Of a stretch of DNA of 64,000 bases, positions 17,330-26,123 are shown piece after piece. A program made the translations under genes and the position numbers. Source of the stretch: Clostridium sp. DL-VIII (GTDB taxonomy: Bacteria > Bacillota > Clostridia > Clostridiales > Clostridiaceae); the NCBI RefSeq assembly GCF_000230835.1, contig NZ_CM001240.1, positions 6,413,358 to 6,477,357 of the forward strand. The letters are read 5' to 3'. Below the pieces are notes generated by a model. That model ran no database searches, was not told the DNA's origin, and was given only the letters and a program-made list of their open reading frames with translations. The stretch's first letter is position 1. Each line of letters starts with the position of its first letter.

Positions 17330-18190
17330 TCTTATTTAGCAAACCAATAATATATAAGAACATTTAACCTTGCTATCACGATAACTTCATATTATTTTCT
17401 CATATATAAATTCTTTTTTTCGAAAAAACCCACTTTATTTGCGAAAAAGTCCAATTATTTTCGATTTTTTGAAGTTAAATAGCCATTTTGTAGTGATTTG
17501 AAGGGAGCAACCTTGCAATTCGGTAGAGCATGCCTTATTTGCTTCCCTATAAGGAAAGCATTTTTTGGTTTGCTTTTTAGGTTGTTTATTTCTTGTTTAA
17601 CAAACTAGGAATATATAAGAGATAGTAATAATTATCTATTTTTTTAGGATAGATTTCTCTATTATCTCATATATTGTATATTACTATATAATGACTTTAC
17701 TTCTACGTCACAACTCTTATTTGCAGATTAGAAATATATAAGAAAGCAAAAACTGGTTACCTTTTTATGGATACTATTATTTCTGCGCTCTTCAATAAAG
17801 CTTAAACCTTATAAAACTTTTCTTTATTAATATTTCTTAGATTCTACTTTTTCTTATTTAGCAAACCAATAGTATATAAGAAAGCAATAATCGGTTACCT
17901 TTTTATGGATATTATTATTTCTTCTTCTCTTCCTCAATATTAACTCATATAAAACTTTTTCTTATTAACATTTCATATATTCTACTTTTCTTATTTAGCA
18001 AACCAGTAGTATATAAGAAAGCAATAACTGGCTGCCTTTTTATGGATATTATTGTTTCTTCTTCTCTTCCCTCAACATTAAATCATATAAAACTTTTCCT
18101 TGTTAACATTTCAGGTATCCTACTTTTCTTATTTAGCAAACCAATAATAAATAAGAAAGCAAACAGTAATTGGCTTTTTCTGGATGTTAA
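17330..18190 (+). repeat. Array of ~137-bp hairpin repeats
   Basis: Units start at 17330, 17591, 17715, 17852, 17989 and 18127; the last four are 137-138 bp apart. Each opens with TCTTATTTAGCAAACC or a variant and closes about 30 nt later with ATATAAGA, forming a TCTTAT/ATAAGA stem. A second hairpin (around GGTTACCTTTTTATGGAT, AATAAT/ATTATT arms) follows. In the 17591 unit the first stem has changed to TCTTGT but still pairs through G-T. The rest of each unit is AT-rich, with no shared open frame. Units are too long, structured and variable to be CRISPR. Confidence 0.75.
17503..17578 (+). ncRNA. Candidate structured RNA within the repeat array
   Basis: This is a GC-richer island between array units. 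GGGAGCAA (17503-17510) pairs with TTTGCTTCCC (17538-17547) around a loop containing GGTAGAGCATGCC. A second hairpin, AAAGCA/TTGCTTT, ends in TTTTT and could be a terminator. There is no open frame. It could be a small RNA; I recognise no family. Confidence 0.35.
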
Positions 18191-18356
18191 ACCCTGATGT
18201 ACATATTTCAAGCATTTTTTTATTTAATCATTTTATTATACAATTTCATAAACTATATAAAATCAATTTCCTATCAATTCATATTGACAAATAATTATGC
18301 ATAATTCATAATAATATTGTAATTTAAAGTAAATTTTAGTTAAAAGAGGTGATAAT

Positions 18357-18542
18357 ATGCGTTATTTTTCTACGCTTAGAATCAAGCGAAAGATATTATT
18401 AAGAAAAATTTTATTAAATACGCTGCTCTTATTTTTACCTATAAGAAATAGACTTATAATAAAAGTATCGCAAAACTTAGACAATCATATTGTTACTTAT
18501 CAAAAAAGTTTACTCACTCCTAATGACCAAATTTTTATATAA
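18357..18542 (+). CDS. Spo0E-like small aspartyl-phosphatase (tentative)
   Basis: A 61-aa ORF with an excellent ribosome binding site (AAGAGGTGAT, 3 nt before ATG). Residues about 38-51 read KVSQNLDNHIVTYQK, close to the S-x-x-L-D-x-x-I-x-x-Y signature of Spo0E-family phosphatases that dephosphorylate Spo0A. The N-terminal half is basic and hydrophobic, weaker than a standard first Spo0E helix. If real, it would restrain sporulation or solvent formation. It lies directly after the hairpin array, which could serve as its leader. The signature could be a chance match. Confidence 0.5.
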   Translation: MRYFSTLRIKRKILLRKILLNTLLLFLPIRNRLIIKVSQNLDNHIVTYQKSLLTPNDQIFI

Positions 18543-18805
18543 TCTAAAAATGCAAATAAGAACATATTGCTATGTTCTTATCCACAAAAAATTATTATTA
18601 TTAAACTTTTTAAAGATGGCATCATAGATAATACTACTTCGAAGCAATCTTCAAATTTATCCTACACATTAATTCCTGCTTGTAATAATATTAACTACTC
18701 TATTTATATTATTTATAAGTCACCTATTATTTTCCAAGTTTTTTTATAATTTATTAAATAATCTAACTTTTATGTCTTATGATTTTAACTATTTATAGAT
18801 AAAAT

Positions 18806-19879
18806 TTAGCTATTTTTTAATTCTTCTACTTCTGACTTAAGTCTTTCATTTTCTTTATATAATTTTTTATTCTCTTCTCCCAAGTTATACATTATTTTTT
18901 CTTGAGCAATTAATTTGTTTCTAATATCAGTATACTTATCTTTCTCTATTCGAAGTTCATTTAATAAATCTTCATTATCATTTTCATCAATAATTTTTTT
19001 TGCTTCATTATATGCTTTTGCTAGATATACCATTTCTCCTGCTGAAATTAACCATAAACTTAATTTTTCATCATCATAAAAATCTTCCTCATTTATACAA
19101 TAACATATGTGCATCAATTCCATAATCTCTTTTTTAGTTAAAAACTTATCTACAACATTATCTAAATCTAATTGTTGTCTAAAAAACGCCTCATTTAATC
19201 CTATTACATATCTAATTATCCAATCTTTATTAATTTTTTGCTTATCATATATATTATATAATTTCATACTTGCACTTATATTGAAATCTAGTTTTTTATC
19301 CATTTCCTTATATCTATTATTAAGAATTTTCAAATCCTCTTTATTAATCTTAACATAACTTTTTTCACCATACATTTCTATTATATCATTGCAATTTTTA
19401 ACAAAAAGCTGAAAAAATAGGTCTGTTTCATCATATTTATTCTCCAAATATATTGAAAATATAAAGAACATTAACATATTATCGTGAGTATCATTATTTG
19501 ATCCATTTCTATATCCAGATTTTTTGTAGAGTGCCAAGCGATATTCACCAAGTTTTTTTATTTTTCTCACTGCTACAGCATCATATGCGTAAGGAAATTC
19601 TTTCTTTAACTCATCTATTAGAATACACATATTTTCTTTACCTTTGTTAGGGTCACTTGTTATTGCTATAACTCTATTATAGTATTTTTTTTGATTAATA
19701 TTACCTCTATTTCCAAATGGATGATCATAGAATTTACTTTCTTTCCCATATCTATTATATTCTATTTCATTTCCTTTAAAGATTAAATCAACTATTTTAT
19801 AAAGTCTTTCTTTTCTTGATACTAACTCTGCAAGATGAGGCACTGTATCAAAGTAATGTAAATTATTCTGATTTTCCAT
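18806..19879 (-). CDS. Unrecognised protein with C-terminal coiled coil
   Basis: A 357-aa soluble protein with good AATGGAGGA ribosome binding. Residues 1-290 look mostly helical and contain no motif I recognise. Residues about 300-355 (LRIEKDKYTDIRNKL..ENKKLYKENERLKSEVEEL) form a clear heptad coiled coil. It is the last of three leftward genes downstream of the Xre-controlled divergent promoter, but a 307-bp gap separates it from the next gene upstream. Regulator-plus-unknowns modules of this kind occur in phage-related and defence islands; no function can be assigned. Confidence 0.65.
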   Translation of the reverse strand: MENQNNLHYFDTVPHLAELVSRKERLYKIVDLIFKGNEIEYNRYGKESKFYDHPFGNRGNINQKKYYNRVIAITSDPNKGKENMCILIDELKKEFPYAYDAVAVRKIKKLGEYRLALYKKSGYRNGSNNDTHDNMLMFFIFSIYLENKYDETDLFFQLFVKNCNDIIEMYGEKSYVKINKEDLKILNNRYKEMDKKLDFNISASMKLYNIYDKQKINKDWIIRYVIGLNEAFFRQQLDLDNVVDKFLTKKEIMELMHICYCINEEDFYDDEKLSLWLISAGEMVYLAKAYNEAKKIIDENDNEDLLNELRIEKDKYTDIRNKLIAQEKIMYNLGEENKKLYKENERLKSEVEELKNS

Positions 19880-20186
19880 AATTTAATTCCTCCATTAACT
19901 TATTTATTTTTCATTTATATTTCTACTGTCATCTTCTTCTACTAAAATATTTAATAATCACTCATTTTATTTTTATTGAAAAACTTTTACCTATAACTAG
20001 TTAGTGTAGCAAATTATTGATATTTGATATAATTATATTTATCATTCCTTATCCTCAAATCCTGAATTAATAACATTAACCTCATCACAAATTCTCAATA
20101 TTAATCACTAAGCATACTAAAGCTCACTCCATATTTTCTTCAAAAATATCTATTTATGATTGCTGTTAGCAATTTTTCAAATGTCA
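19880..20186. other. AT-rich gap
   Basis: No open frame, hairpin with a T-run or clear promoter is seen. The right part has lost all coding signal. Confidence 0.5.
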
Positions 20187-20903
20187 TTAAATATTAATTA
20201 CATTCATCTTCAAATTATAAATTTCATTATTTTCCATCTCTTTATCTATATTTACAGATACCTTTGAATATAAATTTATAGTCATTTTAATGTCATCTTC
20301 CTCTTTTAAAATTTCTTTTACCCGTGTAGAATCTATTTTTATGTTTACAAAATCATCTACGGAACTAATTTCATATGGTTCATTTATTTTTATTACATCT
20401 TCTTCGAAGTAATTTAGCAAACTCTTATTCATAAATTCATTATTCACTTCGAATTCGATATAATTATTAATTCTATAATACGAATCTTGTCCATTTTTGA
20501 TATTAAATATTTCTGTGAGAAACTTTTTATTAATTTCTGAATAGTCTTGATTTACTACACCTCTATGAAGAATATATTTCTTTATTACTTTATTTTTTTC
20601 ATCAAACACTAATTTTAATAATTTCCCACTAAAATATCTAAATAGATCTGGAAGTTCTTTGACTTCATTGTTAATTTCTACTATAACGCCTTTATTAACT
20701 CTACCATCAAGTTGCTCAATATCAACTTCTTTAAATGATTCATTATTTTTGGCAAGATAGTTTTTTAATTCTCTCCAGATTGGCCTTTTATCATATATGA
20801 AATGTTCCTTCCTCTTTATTAAAAGGTAATCTCTATCATTTTCTAATTTATCACAATTTTCTTTAATTTCTGTTATTATCATAAAACTCCTAAGTTTATT
20901 CAT
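20187..20903 (-). CDS. Unrecognised acidic protein
   Basis: A 238-aa soluble protein rich in Lys, Glu, Asn and Ile, with a good GAGGAG ribosome binding site 8 nt before ATG. There are no membrane segments, signal peptide or Cys motifs. The segment RPIWRELKNYLAKNNESFKE and the later beta-rich half do not match a family I know. It lies 160 bp downstream of the 161-aa gene, with a hairpin between them. Confidence 0.6.
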   Translation of the reverse strand: MNKLRSFMIITEIKENCDKLENDRDYLLIKRKEHFIYDKRPIWRELKNYLAKNNESFKEVDIEQLDGRVNKGVIVEINNEVKELPDLFRYFSGKLLKLVFDEKNKVIKKYILHRGVVNQDYSEINKKFLTEIFNIKNGQDSYYRINNYIEFEVNNEFMNKSLLNYFEEDVIKINEPYEISSVDDFVNIKIDSTRVKEILKEEDDIKMTINLYSKVSVNIDKEMENNEIYNLKMNVINI

Positions 20904-21062
20904 AATAAGTTCTCCTCTATAATTTATTCTTTAAATATTATCTTCTTTATCCTGAAAATAATTTGACATATAGGAGTACTAATGATACCCTTAAAATTGG
21001 GATTTAGAGAGTTACATTAGTTAACTCCTATGGTGAATATAATTGCATATATTCACCATTTT

Positions 21063-21548
21063 TTAAATAAGCCTAAATACACTTTCATCATCTACAGATC
21101 CAAATAACTCTTCAATGTTGAATTCTCCTCTAATTTCTTTACATATACATGTCAGTGCATGAACTTGCATCTCTGTTAGTTCATTTAATTTTTTTAAAAA
21201 TACTTTTCCTTTTTCCATTGAATTAAATGTACTGTAATAGTTAAACCAACTTTCTATAAAATACTTCTTCTTATCCTCTAAGCTGCATAAATGACTGTTA
21301 TTCTCACCAATAATCGCTCGTATTTCATCTCTTGTAAAAATTCCTCTTATTTCCTTCTTTGCTTTTTCAAGTTGATCAAAATAATATTCTAGTGAATGCA
21401 TTGATTTGTAATCATAGACTTCTTGTAACTCCTCTTTATTACAATTGTTGTAATAATCATCTGTTAAATACATATCATCTAAATTCCATGTCCTTAATCT
21501 ATTGGATATATTTTCTTTGATTTTTTCTCTTTTAAATATTATATTCAT
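21063..21548 (-). CDS. Unrecognised helical protein, first gene under the mirrored promoter
   Basis: A 161-aa, largely helical, acidic protein starting at ATG with AAGGAG upstream. It is the first gene transcribed from the leftward half of the divergent promoter at 21721-21856, so the facing Xre regulator probably controls it. LNELTEMQVHALTCICKEIRG resembles a helical bundle segment. No enzymatic motif or family is recognised. A hairpin lies just after it, at 21031-21059. Confidence 0.65.
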   Translation of the reverse strand: MNIIFKREKIKENISNRLRTWNLDDMYLTDDYYNNCNKEELQEVYDYKSMHSLEYYFDQLEKAKKEIRGIFTRDEIRAIIGENNSHLCSLEDKKKYFIESWFNYYSTFNSMEKGKVFLKKLNELTEMQVHALTCICKEIRGEFNIEELFGSVDDESVFRLI

Positions 21549-21720
21549 TTATTACATCTCCTTACTTTTTATTTATTTGTATAATAGTTTTTCTATATTA
21601 GCAGTTACTTCTAATATAGAAAGTTCATTTATTCTAATTTTATCTATCACCTCCAATTAATAAAATCTTATAAAAAAGGCTTAACTTAAAACTAACCTTA
21701 TTTAAACCTTTTTAGTTTAT

Positions 21721-21856
21721 GTTGACATTTTATCAGTTGACATTTTCTTTGTCAACACTTTTGTAATGACAACAAAATACTTTTATTCACCATTTAAAAA
21801 GCAAATAGTTGTCACTACACTTTATATTTGACAACTTTGAAATGATGTATTAAAAT
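21721..21856. promoter_or_regulatory. Mirror-image divergent promoters with Xre operators
   Basis: Rightward: TTGACA (21828-21833), 17 bp, TAAAAT (21851-21856). Leftward: TTGACA (21755-21750), 17 bp, TAAAAT (21732-21727). Both -35 boxes lie in inverted repeats: GTTGACA (21736-21742) with TGTCAAC (21750-21756), and GTTGTCA (21808-21814) with TGACAAC (21829-21835). Further half-sites are at 21721-21727 and 21767-21773. The layout predicts that the Xre protein represses both its own gene and the leftward genes. Confidence 0.75.
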
Positions 21857-21876
21857 ACTACTATGGAGGTGATTTT

Positions 21877-22650
21877 TTGATAAAAGATAATTTAAAAATT
21901 CTTAGGGAATCATTTAAAATAAGCCAACGTGAATTAGGCAGAAGAATACACATGAGCGGGCAATATATTGCACAAATAGAAAAAGGTGAACGAAATCCAA
22001 CTCATAAAACTTTAGAAAAAATAGCATTGGCATTACACGCTGAATTATCTGAATTATTAGAAAGACCTAATCTTATTGGTGAAATTTTTCTTAATATAGT
22101 TCATGAAAAAGGGATTTCTCATGCTGAACTCGTTAAGCAATGTAAATTAAGCGATTCTGATTTAAAATCTATATTTGTAAATTTCGATATCACTAAACCG
22201 GATTTATTAGATAGTTATTATTCTGTTGGCAAATATTTGGGGCTTGATAGCACTTTCTTGGAAAGACGAAAAAAAATGGAACCAGAAATAATTAATTCTA
22301 TAACTGATTCAATTGATCCATATAAACTTTATTATGACATTAGTGCTTCATATGATTCATGGCTTAGAGAAAATTCAGTATATAATTTTGATTTTCATAA
22401 GTATTTTAATCGCACAAGCAACATGCAATCACAAGATAACTTTTCTTTAGGTGATATAAATAATCTTTTGCGTTCAACATTGGTTGATATACTACGATCT
22501 GCAAATTCAAGCACTGTGCTTAATTATGGATTAGATGATTTTAGCCCTGATGAAATAGATGAATTAATTAATTTTGTCTTTAATTCTTTTAAATTGAAAA
22601 TAAACGAACTATTAGAAAAACATGAAATTTCTAGTTTGCAGAAAAAATAA
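21877..22650 (+). CDS. Xre-family regulator with large C-terminal domain
   Basis: A 257-aa protein that starts at TTG with a consensus GGAGGTGAT. The N-terminal HTH (KISQRELGRRIHMSGQYIAQIEKGERNPT, about residues 15-45) is textbook Xre. Residues 70-257 are a larger helical region of unknown fold that could bind a ligand, peptide or partner. It sits under the rightward half of a divergent, operator-rich promoter, so it probably autoregulates and represses the leftward unknown genes. A terminator overlaps its stop. Confidence 0.82.
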   Translation: MIKDNLKILRESFKISQRELGRRIHMSGQYIAQIEKGERNPTHKTLEKIALALHAELSELLERPNLIGEIFLNIVHEKGISHAELVKQCKLSDSDLKSIFVNFDITKPDLLDSYYSVGKYLGLDSTFLERRKKMEPEIINSITDSIDPYKLYYDISASYDSWLRENSVYNFDFHKYFNRTSNMQSQDNFSLGDINNLLRSTLVDILRSANSSTVLNYGLDDFSPDEIDELINFVFNSFKLKINELLEKHEISSLQKK

Positions 22651-22679
22651 GAGCATATAACTTTCTATGCTCTTATTTT
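22643..22679 (+). terminator. Terminator of the Xre gene
   Basis: AAAATAAGAGCATA pairs with TATGCTCTTATTTT. The hairpin overlaps the stop codon and is flanked by A- and T-rich tails, so it could work from both sides. Confidence 0.8.
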
Positions 22680-22884
22680 CTATATTTGATATTATTTTAC
22701 TAAAGGAAGCATTATCGATAATTCAATATCTCTTATAAGCTTAACAACACACATTAATTCCTGCCCATTAAATCTATTAACTATCACTATCTATATTATT
22801 AATAAACACTATGGATTTTTTCAAGTTTATTTATTCATTTCTTAAAATTATTTTTTAAGCCATTACCTAATATCATCTACTCTC

Positions 22885-23157
22885 TCAAGGAATCACTTCA
22901 TCCAAAGTTAAAGATATATATCTTTCTATTTCATCACTACTATCTTTTAGTCTATATTCACATTCTTCAAAGAAATCCTGCATTGTATTATAATATCCAC
23001 TATTTCTAAATTTTTTGAACCATAATCTTAATAATACCTTAGTTATTTTTCTTGGAGCATCTGACCAAAAATAAATTGTACACTCTCCATTATTAACAGT
23101 CACCTTGTAATGATTCATCCCTTCACACTTCACAAAACGCTTTGGACCTTTTAACAT
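22885..23157 (-). CDS. Small unrecognised protein
   Basis: A 90-aa soluble protein with AAGGAGAG upstream of ATG. The sequence YKVTVNNGECTIYFWSDAPRKI suggests beta strands followed by helices. No family is recognised. It is isolated between the Xre gene and a repeat-rich noncoding stretch. Confidence 0.55.
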   Translation of the reverse strand: MLKGPKRFVKCEGMNHYKVTVNNGECTIYFWSDAPRKITKVLLRLWFKKFRNSGYYNTMQDFFEECEYRLKDSSDEIERYISLTLDEVIP

Positions 23158-23793
23158 ACTTATCTCTCCTTAAAATATCTTATAAATTTGTTAGTCTTCT
23201 AACTACACTTAAAGTTTATCTCGAAATTTATATTATTTAAGAAAATTTATAAAAAATAAATTTCATTCAAACTATTTTAATTTTTAACCAAACTTTATTT
23301 TCACTTATGCAATCTTTATTATTTTTAGTTAATCATTTTTTTACTGCATCCAATCTTTTTTATCTAATAGTCAATCTATTTTTTACAATATTTAAGCTTT
23401 CTTTTGCGATATTTAATGTATATTTTGCTATAATCAATCTTTTTTATTTTACGCTTCTCACTTCCAAATAATAGCACTATCTATTTGACTACATAAAATC
23501 TCCTACATCCTTTATATCAACAGCTCTCAGCACTATTTATAAAAATAAATATTTTTCTCTTATTCAATCTTTATTATCTCGAATCATTTTTTAATTCATA
23601 ATTTAATTTCTAACTATGTTCCTGTAAAAAAAAGATTGCATAAAGCAAGAAACTGGTAATAAAACTCTAAAGGCTCACCATTACTATTACAAGGGCAGTA
23701 GCCAGGAAGGAGCCGTTAAAAAAAGTATGACTATATATAATGAAGGAAAATTGAATAAAAACTAAAAAGAGCCTATAAAATGAACGAAAAAAA
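23158..23793. other. Noncoding stretch with a recurring 14-mer and a hairpin-rich segment
   Basis: TCAATCTTTTTTAT or close variants recur near 23308, 23347, 23362, 23443 and 23566 (and again at 23892). At about 23673-23718 GGCTC and GAGCC enclose an inner TACT/AGTA stem with AGTAGCCAGGAAGG, unusually G-rich for this genome. No gene is seen. It may be the remains of a small mobile element or a structured RNA. Confidence 0.4.
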
Positions 23794-23855
23794 GAGCATA
23801 AATTCGAATTAAGAAAACCGACCCGAAGGCTGTGTTCTACTCGCTTTTATGCTCT
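23794..23855 (-). terminator. Large terminator hairpin after the serA-DUF1015 unit
   Basis: GAGCATAAA and TTTATGCTC flank a GC-richer inner segment. The leftward strand continues into a run of seven T. It is placed to end the DUF1015 transcript. Confidence 0.65.
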
Positions 23856-23938
23856 CTATTCTATTCTCTTTTCTGTACTGCTCCGCCACGTAGTCAATCT
23901 TTTTTATTTCTTGGGCGATCTTTTTTTGACGGGGACAT

Positions 23939-25195
23939 TTATTTTAATTCATGAATAAATAGTCCACTGCGCAACTTAGGCTCAAACCAAGTTGATTTTG
24001 GAGGCATTACTTCTCCAATATCTGCAACACTCATTATGTCACCAACCTCAGTTGGATACATTGAGAATGCTATCTTCATATCAGTATGAACTCTTTTTTC
24101 AAGTTCTTTAAGTCCCCTTATTCCACCAATAAAATCTATTCTATCTGATGTTCTTACATCTTCAATACCTAAGATAGGCGTTAAGACGTTATTTTGCAGG
24201 ATTGCAACATCAAGACTCTCTATTGGATCTTCTGAATTATAGGTTCCATCCTTTGCTTCAAGCAAATACCATTTATCTTCTACATACATTCCAAAGGTAT
24301 GCTTTTTAGATGGTTTAACTGGTTCTTTACTCATTGAGTCTATTATATTAAACTTATCTTTAAGCTTTTCTAATAATTCATCTTTAGTTAAGCCATTTAG
24401 GTCTTTAACAACTCTATTATAGTCCATAACCATTAAATCATTATCTGGAAATGCAACTGCTAAGAAGTAGTTAAATTCTTCATCTCCTGTATAATTAGGA
24501 TTTTGCTGTCTTCTCTTAAGTCCGACTTTTACAGCCGATGCTGATCTATGATGCCCATCTGCAATATATAGATAATCTATTTCTTTGAACAAATCAATTA
24601 ATTCGTTTATTATAATATCATTATCTACCACCCATACAACATGAGTTATTCCATCCTCAGCTACAAAATTATATACAGGTTTTCTTTTGCTCTCATTTTG
24701 AATCCATGCATCTATTATTTCTGATGCGATTTGGTCTTCTTTATAAGTTAAGAAGATTGGACCAGTATTGGCATCACAATAATCAACATGATTAATTCTG
24801 TCCTTCTCTTTATCTGCTCTAGTAAATTCATGTTTTTTTATGACATTATTCATATAATCATCAATTGATGCACAAAATACTATTCCAGTTTGAGATCTTC
24901 CATTCATAATCTGTCTGTATATATAAAGACAAGGCTTTTCATCTTTAATAAACTCTCCATCTGAAATCATTCCATAAAGATTATCCCTAGCCTTTTCATA
25001 CACCTTTGGGTCATGAATATCTATTGATGGGTCTAAATCTATTTCAGCTCTATCAACATGGAGAAATGAGTGGGGATTTCCCACTACCATTTCTCTTGCT
25101 TCTTCGCTGCTCATTACATCATAAGGTAAAGCTGCTATTTTTGAGGCTAATTCTTTAACCGGCCTTATTCCCTTAAAAGCTTTAATTACTGCCAT
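23939..25195 (-). CDS. DUF1015-family protein
   Basis: A 418-aa DUF1015 protein with the familiar opening IRPVKELASKIAALPYDVMSSEEA and the YIADGHHRSASA motif near residue 210. The family is widespread in clostridia and typically sits next to serA, as here (19 bp downstream of it), which suggests a link to serine or phosphoserine metabolism, though the biochemical role is not established. It is cytoplasmic, full length and co-transcribed with serA. Confidence 0.88.
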   Translation of the reverse strand: MAVIKAFKGIRPVKELASKIAALPYDVMSSEEAREMVVGNPHSFLHVDRAEIDLDPSIDIHDPKVYEKARDNLYGMISDGEFIKDEKPCLYIYRQIMNGRSQTGIVFCASIDDYMNNVIKKHEFTRADKEKDRINHVDYCDANTGPIFLTYKEDQIASEIIDAWIQNESKRKPVYNFVAEDGITHVVWVVDNDIIINELIDLFKEIDYLYIADGHHRSASAVKVGLKRRQQNPNYTGDEEFNYFLAVAFPDNDLMVMDYNRVVKDLNGLTKDELLEKLKDKFNIIDSMSKEPVKPSKKHTFGMYVEDKWYLLEAKDGTYNSEDPIESLDVAILQNNVLTPILGIEDVRTSDRIDFIGGIRGLKELEKRVHTDMKIAFSMYPTEVGDIMSVADIGEVMPPKSTWFEPKLRSGLFIHELK

Positions 25196-25214
25196 TCAAA
25201 ATTCCTCCCAAATA

Positions 25215-26123
25215 CTATAGATTAAAGAATTCCTTAATTACTGAAACTACTTCTTCACCAATTCTTGTTTGAGCTTCTTCAGTTGCAGCCCCAATGTGTG
25301 GTGTAACACTTACTTTTGCATGGTTTATTAATTTTTCGTTTTTAGTTGGTTCTTCTTCAAATACATCAATACCAGCTCCGGCAATTTCTCCGTTATCAAG
25401 GGCTTCAAGTAATGCTGCTTCATCAACAACTTTACCTCTAGCACAATTGATAAGGTATGCTGTATTCTTCATTAATTGCAATTCTTTCTTTCCTATTAAC
25501 GAACCTGCCTTCTTATCATATGGTACATGAAGTGAAATAAAGTCTGAAGTTTTTAATACTTCTTCTAATGATACAAAATCATAAGTTAACTCATCATGCT
25601 TTCCTTCAATTGTGTAATATACAACCTTCATGCCTAAAGCTGTAGCTTTTTTAGCTAAAGATTGACCTATTCTTCCCATTCCAATAATTCCAAGTGTTTT
25701 TCCTGCAATTTCAGTTCCTTGATACTTCTTTTTATTCCATTCACCATTTCTCATTGTATAATTAGCTATAGCAATAAATCTTGCAAGCGCAAACATATGT
25801 CCAATTGCAAGTTCTGCAACTGAATCTGAACTTGCAGCTGGAGTATTTCTAACTGTTACTCCTTTTCCTTGAGCCGCTGGAATGTCTATATTATCAATTC
25901 CAACTCCTGCTCTGATTGCTAATTTTAAATTTCCACCAGCTTCTACTTCAAATACATCTGAAGTAAGCTTAGTAGCTGATCTTATAACTACTGCATCAAA
26001 TTCCTTTAATTTTTCTCCTAGTACATCCTGCCCAAAATGCTCATTGACTACTTCTGCCCCAAGTGTCTCTAGAGCCGCAATTGCTGTACTTTCTAATCCG
26101 TCGTTTGTTAATACTTTGATCAT
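25215..26123 (-). CDS. serA: D-3-phosphoglycerate dehydrogenase, short form
   Basis: A 302-aa NAD-dependent 2-hydroxyacid dehydrogenase, likely the first step of serine synthesis (3-phosphoglycerate to 3-phosphohydroxypyruvate). The NAD-binding GMGRIGQSLAKKA lies near residue 149; the catalytic Arg (LINCARGKVVD), Glu and His (TPHIGAAT) are present. It lacks the C-terminal ACT regulatory domain, like other short clostridial forms, so feedback control by serine may be absent. It is the first gene of the pair with DUF1015. Confidence 0.88.
   Translation of the reverse strand: MIKVLTNDGLESTAIAALETLGAEVVNEHFGQDVLGEKLKEFDAVVIRSATKLTSDVFEVEAGGNLKLAIRAGVGIDNIDIPAAQGKGVTVRNTPAASSDSVAELAIGHMFALARFIAIANYTMRNGEWNKKKYQGTEIAGKTLGIIGMGRIGQSLAKKATALGMKVVYYTIEGKHDELTYDFVSLEEVLKTSDFISLHVPYDKKAGSLIGKKELQLMKNTAYLINCARGKVVDEAALLEALDNGEIAGAGIDVFEEEPTKNEKLINHAKVSVTPHIGAATEEAQTRIGEEVVSVIKEFFNL

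Noticed and set aside
17330..18190. CRISPR array
   Set aside because: The repeated part spans almost the whole 137-bp unit, so there are no distinct 30-40-bp spacers; repeats diverge and form hairpins.
21031..21059. Terminator of the 161-aa gene
   Set aside because: The hairpin (GGTGAATATA/TATATTCACC) is good, but the T-run is on the wrong side for leftward transcription; it may only slow polymerase or protect RNA.
23640..23730. Cyclic-di-GMP-I riboswitch (AGCCAGG tail)
   Set aside because: Only the tail resembles it; the conserved GCAAACC and GACGCAAAGC parts are absent.
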